From: Cacajao melanocephalus
Lineage: Eukaryota; Chordata; Mammalia; Primates; Pitheciidae
Length of the DNA stretch: 64,000 nt
Reading direction: 5' to 3'
Assembly (NCBI GenBank): GCA_963573385.1
Contig: CAUYLG010038302.1
Coordinates: 50,384-114,383 of the forward strand
Every line of letters begins with the position of its first letter. The stretch's first letter is position 1. The position numbers and the translations under genes are program-made. The notes under the pieces are model-generated. The model saw nothing but the letters and a program-made list of their open reading frames with translations, did no database searches and was not told the DNA's origin. Positions 46,036 to 58,330 of this stretch are shown here, piece by piece.

Positions 46036-46924
46036 CAAAGTCAAGAAGGAGGTAAATGTCAGAGAGACCCAGGAAAGCAGAAAAGGTGGGACAGCACAAA
46101 CAAACAGCCAGGAGCGGGGACAGTGGGCAAGAAATCCAAGAAGGCAGTGTCACTGAGGTCAGTCCTAGGCAATAAGGGCACAGCCATAGGGATGACAGTC
46201 AAAGCTGAACTGCAAGTTCTGGGAAGACCAGACAGGGATCCCATCTTGGAAACACAAAGAATTGAACAGACAGCAGGGGCACGCTATTAAGGTCCAGGGA
46301 ATAAGGAACAGTAGCATCATACCAGGTCCCACAACCTAATCTGAAATAGGAGAGCCTGGGAACAAGAAACAGGAGCAGAAAATAGAGTCAGGGCAAAAAA
46401 TCAGAGCAAGGCTGAAGTGGTACTGAAGAAGCCTGGAACTTATGGATTAGTTAACATTCCCAGGTCTGCCAAAGTTGAGTTAGCAGCTAGGGATTAGAGA
46501 CCTTAGCTATGAAACTGGCTTGGAAAGCAGAAAGCTGTTGGGGTATACATCTGTAGTCAAGGAGCAAACAAACCTGTTCACACACAACCTGCCCTGACAT
46601 GTACATGGTGGGATTAATCCAGATCCCTGTACTACCCCTGGAATTTTCCAGGAGTGCCTAGAGACGCCCAGTATCTAAGATAAAACTGACAGGGAATGAA
46701 ACACAGAGTTTTCACCACCGTAAAAACATTAAAGGAAGGCCTGCAAGGTCTAAAATCTCAAATAAAATCTGGCTAGAGAGGAGACACAGCTCAGAAGAAA
46801 AGAATTGAGACTCTTTAGGGAATTAGAGATGCTTATTCCCAGATATCAATAACTTCCACCCAGGAAAGGACACATAGAAAAAAGGACCTCAATTTTACTT
46901 TATCTATAGAGTACGTGACCTTCT
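46036..46924. other. Unclassified sequence
   Basis: No repeat or gene recognised. A 99-codon plus frame (45991..46290) begins inside the L2 tail and shows no domain. Confidence 0.4.
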
Positions 46925-47130
46925 TCAAACATTTCAAGTTCAAGACCCAGGCTCACTGTTTACCTACTATGTGATCAGTAGGAGCCAGCAGAGTTTACCC
47001 TTTCTTAGCCTTAGTCTCCTTATTCATAAAGCAGCAATTATAACATCTGCACACAGGTTTATCATGAAGATAAAATAATATCTGCAAAGTATTTAGCATA
47101 TTGGCCTATAATAAGCACTAAATAACTTTG
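46925..47130 (+). mobile_element. MIR SINE
   Basis: GTTTACCTACTATGTGATCA, CCTTAGTCTCCTTATTCATA and AAAATAATATCTGCAAAGTA fit MIR. Confidence 0.8.
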
Positions 47131-47874
47131 TGTTTGCTTTCTTTGGTTCCCAGGAAGGGGTGGTTATACTACAGTCTAGCTCTACCTGTGATTTCCTCTC
47201 CTGCTTGGCTGTCCTTCTGGACCCTTCTGTGCAGACATCCCATCTGAGTCACAAGACAGTTCACTCCTCCTCCTGTTTATCTCTTGGATATTAAAGGCAA
47301 TTAAGAAGAATTAAAGCCAATTGGCCAGCTATGTGCCACACTCAGGTCCTCAAGGGTCAGGAATCTTCACTCTAGTCCAACACTGTTACTGCCTCTCCAG
47401 ATATCTCTGCACCTCTCTGGCCAAGCCCATGACCAGGGTAGCACCTAGTTTAGTGTGGTTCTTGTCTTCTCCAAGGTGAACCCACTCCTAGTAGCATATA
47501 GCTACCTCCTGGCCTGGCTCTCTATTGGTCTCAAGCAAATATATGCCTGGCAGGCCAGACCTGCATATCTGCAGCTGGAAGTAACTCCCAGACCTAATTT
47601 ACCACTGAGTAACAGCCTGGAGTGTGAACCTGCAGTGAGACCAAAGAGTCTACACTCCAGCACCCCAGAGACTGGAGCTAGGAAGAAATGAGCTCTAAAA
47701 CGAAGCTTCCTGGGGGCTCAGGGCTCAAGCCCACTCCTAATAAGCTATATAAAATTCATATCAATGTCAGGCTCTTAGCCTAAATTTTGCACTGGCCATA
47801 TCTTGCACAATGCTGCATACTGTGGCCACCACACGGCATTAAAGACTTCAAAGGGTAAGAAGAGAATGGAATCA
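47131..47874. other. Unclassified sequence
   Basis: No repeat recognised. The 78-codon plus frame 47455..47691 has no domain. Confidence 0.4.
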
Positions 47875-48022
47875 ACAGTTTCTGAGTGTCTACTAAGTCA
47901 AGAACTTTGCATGTTATCCTTACCAATACCAATACCTTAGGTATTATTACAGGGTATAATAATACCTTAGATATTATTATCCTCATCTTGTCACTAGAAC
48001 TAGAGACTTGGAAAAATCTAAG
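47875..48022 (-). mobile_element. MIR SINE (antisense) with internal duplication
   Basis: GAGTGTCTACTAAGTCAAGA and TATTATTATCCTCATCTTGT are reversed MIR. The middle repeats AATACCTTAGGTATTATTA and AATACCTTAGATATTATTA. Confidence 0.65.
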
Positions 48023-48027
48023 ACTCT

Positions 48028-48059
48028 GTTCCTCCACTACTATGTTCCTCCACTACTAT
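48028..48059. repeat. 16-bp perfect tandem duplication
   Basis: GTTCCTCCACTACTAT occurs twice back to back with no mismatch, suggesting a recent slippage event. Confidence 0.97.
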
Positions 48060-48235
48060 GCTACCTAACCACAAAGTCTTAAATGATCTTGGAAAGACAA
48101 AGAAAAACTAGAGTCTAAAGCACTATTTAACAGGCTCTCAGCACCTTAACTCCCTAAGCAGACAATACTAGTTTATATACTGCATTCCCTCATTCACTAC
48201 TGGTAGAGCCAACTTCTGCTAAACACAATCGAGAG

Positions 48236-48459
48236 AAATATATCAAAAGTCATAAAGATGCTCCTCAACTTCAGCAAAGTCTCAGGATACAAAATCAATG
48301 TGCAGAAATCACAAGCATTCCTATACATCAATAACAGACTTAAAGAGGGCCAAATGAAAAATGAACTGCCATTCACAATTGCTACAAAGAGAATAAAATA
48401 CCTAGGAATACAACTAACAAGGAACATAAAGGACCTCTTCAAGGAGAACTACAAACCAC
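48236..48459 (+). mobile_element. L1 LINE ORF2 fragment (sense)
   Basis: AAAGTCTCAGGATACAAAAT and AAAATACCTAGGAATACAAC are L1 ORF2 from the reverse-transcriptase thumb region. The 73-codon frame at 48258..48479 reads [16 protein letters not shown] and [19 protein letters not shown], typical of primate L1 ORF2p. At 48460 it jumps into a copy of sequence found inverted at 49060..49236. Confidence 0.92.
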
Positions 48460-48636
48460 TGCAACAAAAACAAAGATAAGTAGATGGGACCTAATTAAAC
48501 TAAAAAGATCTGGGCAGCAAAAGAAATAATCAGCAGAGTAAACAACCAATCCATAGAATGGGAGAAAATATTCACAACTATGCATCCCATAAAGGCCTGA
48601 TAGCCAGAATCTACAAGGAACACAAACAAGTCAGCA
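48460..48636 (+). repeat. Inverted duplication of L1 sequence, left arm
   Basis: This arm is the reverse complement of 49060..49236 at 175 of 177 bases. It starts GCAACAAAAACAAAGATAAG and ends ACAAACAAGTCAGCA. Separate L1 insertions of this age would differ far more, so the arm was copied locally. Confidence 0.95.
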
Positions 48637-49005
48637 GAGGTAGAGGAAAAAAAGTCATTATATTTAAAAAGTCTGTTTTTTCCACTCAGTAGTAGGATTG
48701 CTGGATGAGATGGTAATTCTACTTTTAGTTCTTTAAGGAACTTCTATACTGTTTTTCCATAGTGGTGGTACTAGTTTACATTCCCGCCAGCATGTAAAAG
48801 TGTTCCCTTTCTACCACATTGATGCCAACATCTATTATTTCTTGATTTTTAAATTACAACCATTCTTGCAGGAGTAAGGTGATACTCCATTGTGGTTTTG
48901 ATTTCTCTATTAGTGATGTCAAGCATTTTTTATGTTTGTGGGCTATTTTTATGTCTTCTTTTGAGAACTAATTATTAATGTCCTTAGGCTACTTTTTGAA
49001 GAGAT

Positions 49006-49054
49006 TATTATTATTTTATTGTTATTATTATTATTTTATTATTATTATTATTTT
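49006..49054. repeat. (TTA)n-rich microsatellite inside L1
   Basis: TTA units with single TTTTA and TTG interruptions, replacing the T-rich L1 segment next to the right inverted arm. Confidence 0.93.
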
Positions 49055-49059
49055 TTTCT

Positions 49060-49236
49060 TGCTGACTTGTTTGTGTTCCTTGTAGATCCTGGCTATCAGG
49101 CCTTTATGGGATGCATAGTTGTGAATATTTTCTCCCATTCTATGGATTGGTTGTTTACTCTGCTGATTACTTCTTTTGCTGCCCAGATCTTTTTAGTTTA
49201 ATTAGGTCCCATCTACTTATCTTTGTTTTTGTTGCA
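49060..49236 (-). repeat. Inverted duplication of L1 sequence, right arm
   Basis: Colinear part of the antisense L1, and the likely donor of the left arm at 48460..48636. The two mismatches are within AAGAAATAAT/AAGAAGTAAT and CCAGAATC/CCAGGATC. Confidence 0.95.
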
Positions 49237-50121
49237 TTTGCTTTTGGGTTCTTGGTCATGAACTCTTTGCCTAACCCAATGTCTAGAAGAGGTTTTCTGA
49301 TGTTATCTTCTAGAATTTTTATGGTTTCAGATCTTAGATTTAAGTCTTTGATCCATCTAGAGTTGATTTTTGCAAAATTTTCTTCATTTTTAATGTACAC
49401 ATTTATCTCAATAAACTTTTCTCTTAATAATGTTTTTGCTGCATCCCATAAGTTTGATGTTTTGTTTTTATTTTCTTTGGGGTAGTTTTTTCTAATTTCC
49501 ATTTTGATTTCTTCTTTGACCCAATAATTGTTCGAGGATGTATTGTTTAATTTCCACTTATTTGAGAATTTTTAAGTTTTCCTTTTGGGGTACCTACTTC
49601 TAATTTTATTCCATTGTGGCCATAAAAATATGATTTCAACCTTCTTAAATTTGTTAAGACTTTGATTGTGACGTGATCTTTCATGGGGAAGGATCCATGT
49701 GCACTTGAGATACATATGTTTCCTGCTACTGTTGGGTGGAATGCTCTGTATCATCTGTTCAGACAACTTAGTGTATAGTGTTGTTAAAATCTTCTGTTTC
49801 CTTACTGATCTCCTGTCTGGATGTTCTATTATTGAAAGTAGAGTATTGAAGTTTTTTACTATTATTGCATCACTCTCGACTTCTCTTTTCATATATGTCA
49901 ATGTTTCCTTTATCTAATAGATCCTCTGATGTTAGGCATATATATATTGTTCTATCTTCCTAGTGCATTTACTCTTTTATCATTATAAAATATCCTTCTG
50001 TCTGTATCCTGTAACAATCTTTTAAACTAAATTTTATTTTATATATATCTAGCCCTTCTGCTTTCTTTTGGTTAGCATTTGCATAAAATAGTTTTTTTTT
50101 TTGTTATCTTTTCACTTTTAG

Positions 50122-50573
<452 letters not shown>

Positions 50574-52443
50574 ATTTATTATTGCCATTTAGTTAGGTTT
50601 TGTTCAGTTAGTCTTATAGTTGTTTCGGTATTATTCTCTTTTTCTGCTGCCTTTCATTGTTGGTTTTTTTTGGTAATGATACGCTTTGATTCTGTTCTTC
50701 ACTCTTTTAAGTTCTATATGTACTTTATTTTTGTGGTTATCTTGAAGTTTACATAAAATATCTTATAATAGTTTATTTAAGCTGATAACAACTTTAGTTT
50801 AATTGCATCCAAAACTCTGCAGTTCAACTTTTCCCCACACATTTTGTTTATAACAATCTGTATTTATTCATGTTTCTTTTAATATATTTTAGTTATATTT
50901 CTAATACTTTTGTCTTTTAAATTGATACAACAATCGAAAATGATTTACCTACCACCAGTACCATAATATGGTACTTCTTTGTGCATGTCTATGTATTTAC
51001 CTTTACCAATGAATTTCATACTTGCTATGCCACCATCTTGTTATTTTCATGTTAACTTGAAGAACTTCCATTAGCATTGCTTGCAAGGCAAGTCTAGTGG
51101 TGATAAACTCCCTCAGCTTTTGTTTGCCAGGAAAAGTCTTTATCTCGCTCTCTTTTTTATTTTTTCTGAATGACGGTTTGTCAGACATAGTGTTTTTGGT
51201 TGACAGGGTTTTTCTTTTTCTTTTTTCTTCTAACATTTTAAAATTCTGTCTTTTACTTTTGACCATTTGATTTAATGTGTTTTACTGTACATTTTTTTAG
51301 TTCCTCTTATTTGGTGTCCTTTGGGCAATTTGGATCTGAATTCCATTTTCTTCCCTAATTTGTGCAGTTTTCAGCTATTATTTATTTAAATAGGTTTTTT
51401 GATCCTTTGTCCTCTCCTTTGGGATTCACTTAATGCATATATTGGTCCAATTGATGCACTGTAATTTTCTTAGGCTTTCTTTACTCTTTTGTACTCTTTT
51501 TTCTTTTTCTCTTCTAACTGAATTATTTCCAGTGACTTGCCCTATAAGATTTATCTTATTCCTTTGTTTGGAACATCTTTGACTGATTCTTTATTTTCCT
51601 TCAATCTCTGTGTGTTGGTGTCTGGGCATTAGACAAAACAGGCATCTCACTGAGTCTTCACAGACCTGTACAGAGAAGAGCCTCCTCAATTAGCTAAGCC
51701 AGAGATTTTAGGAGCCTTTACCTATTCTTTTTCTACCCAAGGAAAAGCAGACGGTTGTGGATTTTTCCTACTTTCTTTGTTCTCTGCCAAGGGCAAGAAG
51801 AACCTATGGTTTCTATCAGTCCATGCTGCCATTCTCCTCTGTGTGGCTAGGATGTGCCAGACCTGTAAATGCTCCAAAACTGGAAAGACAGGCGCTAGTT
51901 CTTTGGGCAGTCCTGGAGAAGGTGGGGGTATTGCAAATTAGGTCTTACTCTCTCTAGGGGAGAGCTGAGAGCTGAGATTTTCATCTGTTCTCTTTGTGTT
52001 AAGCAGCAGGGAGGATCAATGGCATTTACCAGCTCAATCTGCTGCTTTTGTTCTCTTCCACATAGCTGGACAGCGCTGGACCCGTAAGAGTTTCAGTACT
52101 GGCAAAAGAAAGGCCAGTCCTCTGGGGAGTCTTCTTGGAAAAGATGAAGCACTGGACATTACAAACTAAGTACTTTCAACCCCTGGATGAATCTAGGAGG
52201 TAGGGTATCTCTTCTTGATTATATGGTGCTGCACTGGGGCAGGGTAACTGATAAGTGGACTGTTTTGAATCTCCCTTGGCTTGAGTGAGTGATTTCACAT
52301 TTGACCAAGTTGCAGGAGCCTTTTAATTAATTTCCTCTTTCTCACAAAGGGAACTTTTCCATATATTGTTGGTGAATTCAGTTTTTTTGTGGGGCAGAGG
52401 GTCCAGAGCTTCCTACTCCATCATCTTGTTCACATGTCTTTCC

Positions 52444-53689
52444 AAAAGGTGATGTCTCAGTGTTCAAATAAGTATTAAGTCATAACTTTTGTCATATCAC
52501 TAAAACAGTGTAATTGAGGTTTGTGTACAAAATGTTGTGGAGTTGAGCCTTTGTAAAGTTTTAAAATTTGAAATAATAGTAGTATATTTTTACAAAGATG
52601 AAATAAATCAAAGGAAGTAACACAAGTACCTATAATGAAAAACCACAGTCCTCTGTCCTCATGGAATCTCAGTCTTGCTCTCTAGGAGGACCGCTTTTAA
52701 TTCTTAGTTTTGGGGTTATATCCATGTCTAGGATTTTATTTTACTTTTTCTTTCACAGATCACCTACATTTTCAGTTCTTCCTTCCTATATATGTTTATC
52801 ATTATTTCTAGTTCCATGGATGTTTTGCATTGTAACTTAACATGGTATACATATATATTTATTTATTGCTTTATTTCTTCAATCTCCACTTAGTCAGGGA
52901 ATGTGTTTAATCATTTATTTTTTTCAACCTTCCTCCTTCTTCCCACCTCTTGTCTTTTTGCCATCAGTGTACCATATTTGTTGACTTTTAAAATTATACA
53001 AGTAATACATGACCTCTATTATTTATATTTTCTTAGGAAATATAAAACTTTGTTTTGGGTGTTTTAATTTTTTTCTGTGGTTTTGTAACATTTTATGTTA
53101 CTCTGTAACTTACTTTTTACACCGAATAGTATGTTTTAGGTACCTAACTTTCTAAATATGGAACTATTACAAATTTTTTTCCTGCTCCAGTAAATATGGC
53201 ATGCTTATATGGTGTTGTTTCCCAGTTGGCAAATGTTTATGTCACTTTCTTTTTTTATGTTATAAAAATGCTGCATTTAACACTAGCATACAGTCTTTGG
53301 CATTTGTGTGCATGTTTTTCACAGATACAAAAAATGGAATAGCTGAGGGATGGATTAAGTAAGGATAAGCATGTATTAAGTTGTTAAGAAATTTTTGTTT
53401 ATGTTCATGAACATTTTGTCTATGTTTAAATCATTTTTTACTGTTCCGGTGGTAATGTAACTTTTCAGATTGGTTGCTAAGGAGGTTGTAAGTAGACTTC
53501 TATTGTCATATGTTGTCTCCCCATTAGCAGTTGGTATGTTCAGTTTTGCAGTCCTCCCTCTGTGTCATTATCTCATTTCTAAGAGATTGACCAATACAGG
53601 AAATGCTGAAAATCAAGATCTTCACCACTTAAGCGTTGTTCAGTTTTCTCCCTAGTCATTTGAATTCTAGATGTTGATTTTTTTGTTGT
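52444..53689. other. AT-rich sequence, probably partly old L1
   Basis: AAATTATACAAGTAATACAT near 52990, then TGCTGCATTTAACACTAGCA and CAAAAAATGGAATAGCTGAG at 53269-53345, resemble degraded old antisense L1 3' regions. The rest is not classified. No LTR is recognisable where the 3' LTR of the neighbouring ERV should be. Confidence 0.4.
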
Positions 53690-54215
53690 TTTTACATCAC
53701 CATGGTGATCATTTAATCAGGGAACAGCTGCACAGAAGCATTTAAAACTCTGAATAGAACGTACCAAACCAGCATCATGATCACTATGATGAAAATAAAA
53801 ACAATAGTTTTTCTGAGATTTTAGAACCAGGAACTCTGAATGCCTAACTCAGACCAAAAGAACAAATTCTGTAGGCCATGAAATTTAACCTTAGCCAAGT
53901 AGCTTTCCCTACCTTGTCTGTTTCATTGATCCAGATACAGCAAGAAGTATTTGCGATGGGACAGGTGTCATCATTACTCACCAACAAGAAAATCTTAAGC
54001 ACTGTGACTGTACATCAGTACTTATGCCCAAGAAATTGAGACTGATCTATATTCCACTTAGGGAAGAAGTAGCATCATTAGTAACTTATGACAGAGTTGG
54101 TGATGAGTTTCTTACAGTGTTTTTTTCTATTTTTATGATTTCTACCTTTGGGAATACTGCTATGATCATTTGCATAAATGATGAGTTAGTAATTCCCCTA
54201 GGTTAAGTGCCTGAA
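53690..54215 (-). pseudogene. ERV class I env, transmembrane-subunit remnant
   Basis: On the minus strand a gamma-type transmembrane subunit remnant is readable. The words CPIANTSCC and IWINET (codons at about 53920..53963) contain a CX6CC motif, the cysteine cluster that links TM to SU in gammaretrovirus-like envelopes. Frameshifts and stops lie on both sides, so no envelope can be made. Order relative to the integrase remnants upstream on the same strand (55.2-56.6 kb) fits pol then env. Family name not assigned. Confidence 0.75.
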
Positions 54216-55226
54216 TAATCAAGGATGACACTGTTTTGAAACTTGTGTCTGAGTTAGAATTTCCAGCATTGGTAATTTACAAAAGAAAGGCTTTTGTGTA
54301 ATGACAATCTTAGAATAGTTTTCTTGAAGTGCATGAAGTGCTAGTCTGGGACAAACAAAAACAGGCATCCTGAATAAAGGTAGTATCCAATGGCTCCATG
54401 AAGAACCAAGAAAATAATTAGTTGTTAATGACATGAGGTCAGAACTTAGGCTTTGTGTTAGCTAGGTTATACATTTAAATCTTTGTTAGTCTCTTTCTGG
54501 TGACAAGCAGTTTGTCCATTGCTCTAGAAGGATTTTTGAGAATTACCTATGATATAATCAATAGATTGTAATAATTGGTTCTTTTTCCAGGGAAGAGGAG
54601 TACTAGCAAAATAATATGTTGATTTTTTTAAAAAAAGTGATTTGTCTATATAGGTGTAATTTATTCTGCTTTTTATAATAATAAATACATAATGATAGCA
54701 TTATTCGCTGTAATTCCTTTTGGCTTCATTTGATGAAAACAGAATTATCCAGAGGGTTTTATAATTAGGGTCTGGTGATGAAAGGTATATCCAGCATTTG
54801 GTAAATTGGCAGTGGCCACTCTTTGGAATAATTTGAGAGTGGTATTAGACATTAGAATTAGTATGTTCTGACCTAGCCATTACAATTCAGAAAGAGAAAG
54901 AGGGTTATTACGGGTATACAACAACCAGAGATTCGTAAAATAATAAGAATTGTTATAAACAAGGAGATGAAAGATCAAATAGGAATGAGTCTGATGTCTT
55001 GGGCAGAAGCTGTCCACTATACAAGGTCCTCTGCTTGTTTCAAAGGTCACCTAATTTAAAATATCAGATGCTTCTAGAAGATCTTTGAGAAACCTGGATT
55101 TGAGGCTCTCTATGGGATTTATGTTCTAATTCTATAGAGTTCTGGATTGTTACTTAGTTGTGAAACATGACTTGAGTTTCACTACTGTACCGTTGTTAAC
55201 AGTACTAACATCACTTCCAACAGAGT
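54216..55226 (-). pseudogene. ERV env surface-subunit interval (decayed)
   Basis: By position between integrase C-terminus and env TM this should hold SU, but I see no preserved motif. Called from context only. The 71-codon minus frame 54219..54434 may be a scrap of it. Confidence 0.4.
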
Positions 55227-55484
55227 TCAAGAGTCATTTTTCTCTGATTTGTTTTTCAAGTAGATGAAATCTCCAGCTTGAAGAGCACATAGAGGCTGTT
55301 TAAGAGGATGTGAGAAGGCAGCCTTAATCTGTTGGTGATAGGTATAGTACACGTGCCCCTTGCAATTCTTTGCCATGTCTCTGTGCAGAAGGAAGGAGTC
55401 TAATAACAGGATGAATTCCCTAAACATACGGTGTATTGTGAGACCTAAAATTTCAAGTGTTGCCTTCATATTTTTGAGCCTCAC
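55227..55484 (-). pseudogene. ERV class I pol, integrase C-terminal remnant
   Basis: An 85-codon minus frame ends with HPLKQPLCALQAGDFIYLK, matching the C-terminal integrase signature of gamma-like ERVs (PL..LQPGDWV.IK) that precedes a SH3-like barrel. The upstream part of integrase continues beyond the LTR-like insertion at 55485..55880. Confidence 0.8.
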
Positions 55485-55880
55485 AGGGCCCTAAAAGCCT
55501 AGGTCTGTATTCCCCTGCTCTTGCCAGGTATGCTCTCTAGGTAGTGGGAAAGGGCCCCCACTTGGCTAATTTTTTATTAGCTGATCAAACTGCAGCACCC
55601 CATTCCCCAATTCTCACCTTGATGAATTTCGCCTCCTTGCCAGCCTGCGAAATTTTTCAAGCAAGCCAGTCATGGCCTCCTGTAAAAACCGATGGTCACC
55701 TAATGCTCTTGTCACTACAAAGCCTGCTTCCCACAGTCCCTGCTGTGGGACTATTCCCAAGCACAGTTCAGCCCCTGCGTGGCCCTGGTGGCATCTTCAT
55801 TCTCTCAGGCTGTGAGTATAAGTGATTAATAAAGTGCTACAATTCTCATCCTTCCAGTGCTAGGTATTATGTGTTCAGCC
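55485..55880 (+). mobile_element. LTR-like element inserted in ERV integrase
   Basis: About 390 bases that interrupt integrase. Features of a class I LTR on the plus strand: GATCAAACTGCAGCACCCC in a U3-like part, a GTGGGACTATTCCCAAGCAC stretch, and AATAAA at about 55828 in GTGATTAATAAAGTGCTAC. Ends could not be fixed: I could not find a clean TG...CA pair with matching target duplication. The 93-codon frame 55544..55825 is not a recognised protein. Solo LTR is the best reading; family unknown. Confidence 0.5.
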
Positions 55881-56645
55881 ATCTTATACTGTTTAGGGTG
55901 AGAACTCCCTCCTTCACCAATGGGATGAATAAGAGGTGATCAGAACACAAGGGCCTTTCAGTTACCAGTACGTGGTGGGTAACTGTGTGTCTCTGAGGGT
56001 CATTAGGGATAGTGGGAGTAACTTTAGTAAGGGTGCTAAAGGATTTCTGGGAGTTTGGCAAATTTTAAGGATGCCATTATGTCTTTCAAACTTTGCAGAA
56101 GATTGTGGTTAAGAAGGGTAGCATAGTTTTTGCATACAAAGTCCTTTTATGATGATACCTGCAAAGTATGCGCCTCAGTCACTTGATATAAAAGTTGGTA
56201 TGCCCCAGGTTGGAAACACAAAATCAATTAGATTTTTAGTGACTGTGAGGGCTATAGGTCTTGGGCAAGAAAGAAGGCTACAATAATGCTTAGAACCTAT
56301 TCCTGAGGATGGAAGCTGGATAAGATCCACCTGAAGGCATTCAAAGGACGCTTATGACTTTGATTTCTACTCCACCTTAGCACTTTCTCCAATGTTATGT
56401 TGTTAACAGGTGACACATAACACAACAAATAATCTTACCTGTCTTTTTAATATTTCCCCAGAAATGTTGATTTAAGACAATAACTAATTTGTTTGGACTA
56501 TGATGGGTAGTTTCATGAAGAGATTTAGCTAATATTCATTTGAAATTATCTGATGCTACCAAATGGCCATTTTGAGAGACCCAGATATTATCAAAGTGAG
56601 GGTACAACCAGATTCCTTTTCAGAATCAGGGAATAAGCATTTATA
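55881..56645 (-). pseudogene. ERV class I pol, integrase zinc-finger and core remnant
   Basis: Minus-strand reading from high to low coordinates shows HETTHHSPNKLV and ICCVMC (HHCC zinc finger, about 56400-56560), QVDLIQLPSSG, then IPTFISSD and an FAG word (catalytic-core segment, near 56140-56200), and VTERPLCSDHLL. Stops and frame changes occur throughout. Integrase normally inserts proviral DNA; this copy cannot function. RNase H remnants lie upstream beyond the L1 insertion. Confidence 0.85.
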
Positions 56646-57366
56646 TGTTAAAAGCAACTTCTTTATTGTTTATTTATTTACTTTTAATTAAGGTTCAGAG
56701 TTACAAGTGCAGGTTTGTTGTATAGGTAAATTGCATGTCATGGGGATTTGGTGTACAGATTATTTTATCACCCAGGTAATAAGGATACCAGCCAATAGGT
56801 AGTTTTTTGAACCTAACCCTCTTTTCTTCCTTTACTTTCAAGAAGGATCTGGTGTCTCTTTTTCCCTGCTTTGTGTCTACATGTACTCAATATTTAGGTC
56901 TCACTTATGGGAACATTTCGTGTTTGGTTTTCTGTTCCTGCATTAGTTTGCTTAGAATAATGACCTCCAGATGTATGTTACCGCAAAGGACATGATCTCA
57001 TTCTTTTTTGCGGCTGTATAGTATTACATGCTGCATATGTACCATATTCTCTATATCAAATCTGTTGATGAGCATTTAGGTGATTTCATGTCTTTGCTAT
57101 TGTGAATAGTGCTATGATAAAATGCACATGCCTGTGTCTTCATGGTAGAGCAATTTATATTTGAGTATATACCCAATAATGGGATTGCTGGATTGAATGG
57201 TAATTCTGCTTAGACTTAATTGAGCAATTGCCAAACTGCTTTCCACAATGGCTGAACTAATTTACACTCCCACCAACAATTTATAAGTGTTCCCTTTTCT
57301 CCATAGCCTCACCAGCATATTTTTTTTCACTTTTAAAAAATAGCCATTCTGACTTGTTTGAGATAG

Positions 57367-57794
<428 letters not shown>

Positions 57795-58283
57795 TTTAAA
57801 GTTTTTTTTTGCTTGTGAATTTAAGTTCTCTGTAGGTTCTGAATATTAGACCTTTGTCAGATGCATAGTTTGCAAATGTTTTCTTCCATTCTGCAGGTTG
57901 TTTACTCTGTTGCTAGCTTATTTCGCTGTGCAGAAGTTCTTTAATTAGGTCCCACTTGTCAATTTTTGCTTTTGCTGCAGTTGCTTTTCGCATCTTCATC
58001 ATGAAATCTTTGCCAGGCCTTATGTCCAGAATGGTATTTCCTAGGTTATCATCCAGGGTTTTTATAGTTTTAGGTTTCACAGTTAAGTCTTTAATTTGAG
58101 TTGATTTTTGTATATGGTGTAAGGAAGAGTCCAGCGTATGTTGAATCAACCTTCCATCCTAGGGATAAAGTCTACTTGATCACGGTGGATTAACTCTTTG
58201 ACGTGCTGCTGGATTTGGTTTGCAAGTATTTTGTTGAGGATTTTTATATCCATGTTCATCAAGGATATTGGCCTGAAGTTTTC

Positions 58284-58285
<2 letters not shown>

Positions 58286-58328
<43 letters not shown>
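58286..58328. repeat. (TG)n microsatellite within L1 ORF2
   Basis: About 21 uninterrupted TG units where the L1 consensus has a short T/G-rich TTTGTTGTGTC. On the minus strand it reads as alternating Thr-His codons within the 211-codon frame. Confidence 0.97.

Positions 58329-58330
<2 letters not shown>

Noticed and set aside
53697..53708. TCACCATGGTGA palindrome as a regulatory site
   Set aside because: It is a 12-nt palindrome at the edge of the ERV env remnant, short enough to occur by chance.
53690..54215. Possible domesticated envelope (syncytin-like) gene
   Set aside because: The CX6CC region is flanked by stops and frameshifts, and no long envelope frame exists, so it is a pseudogene.
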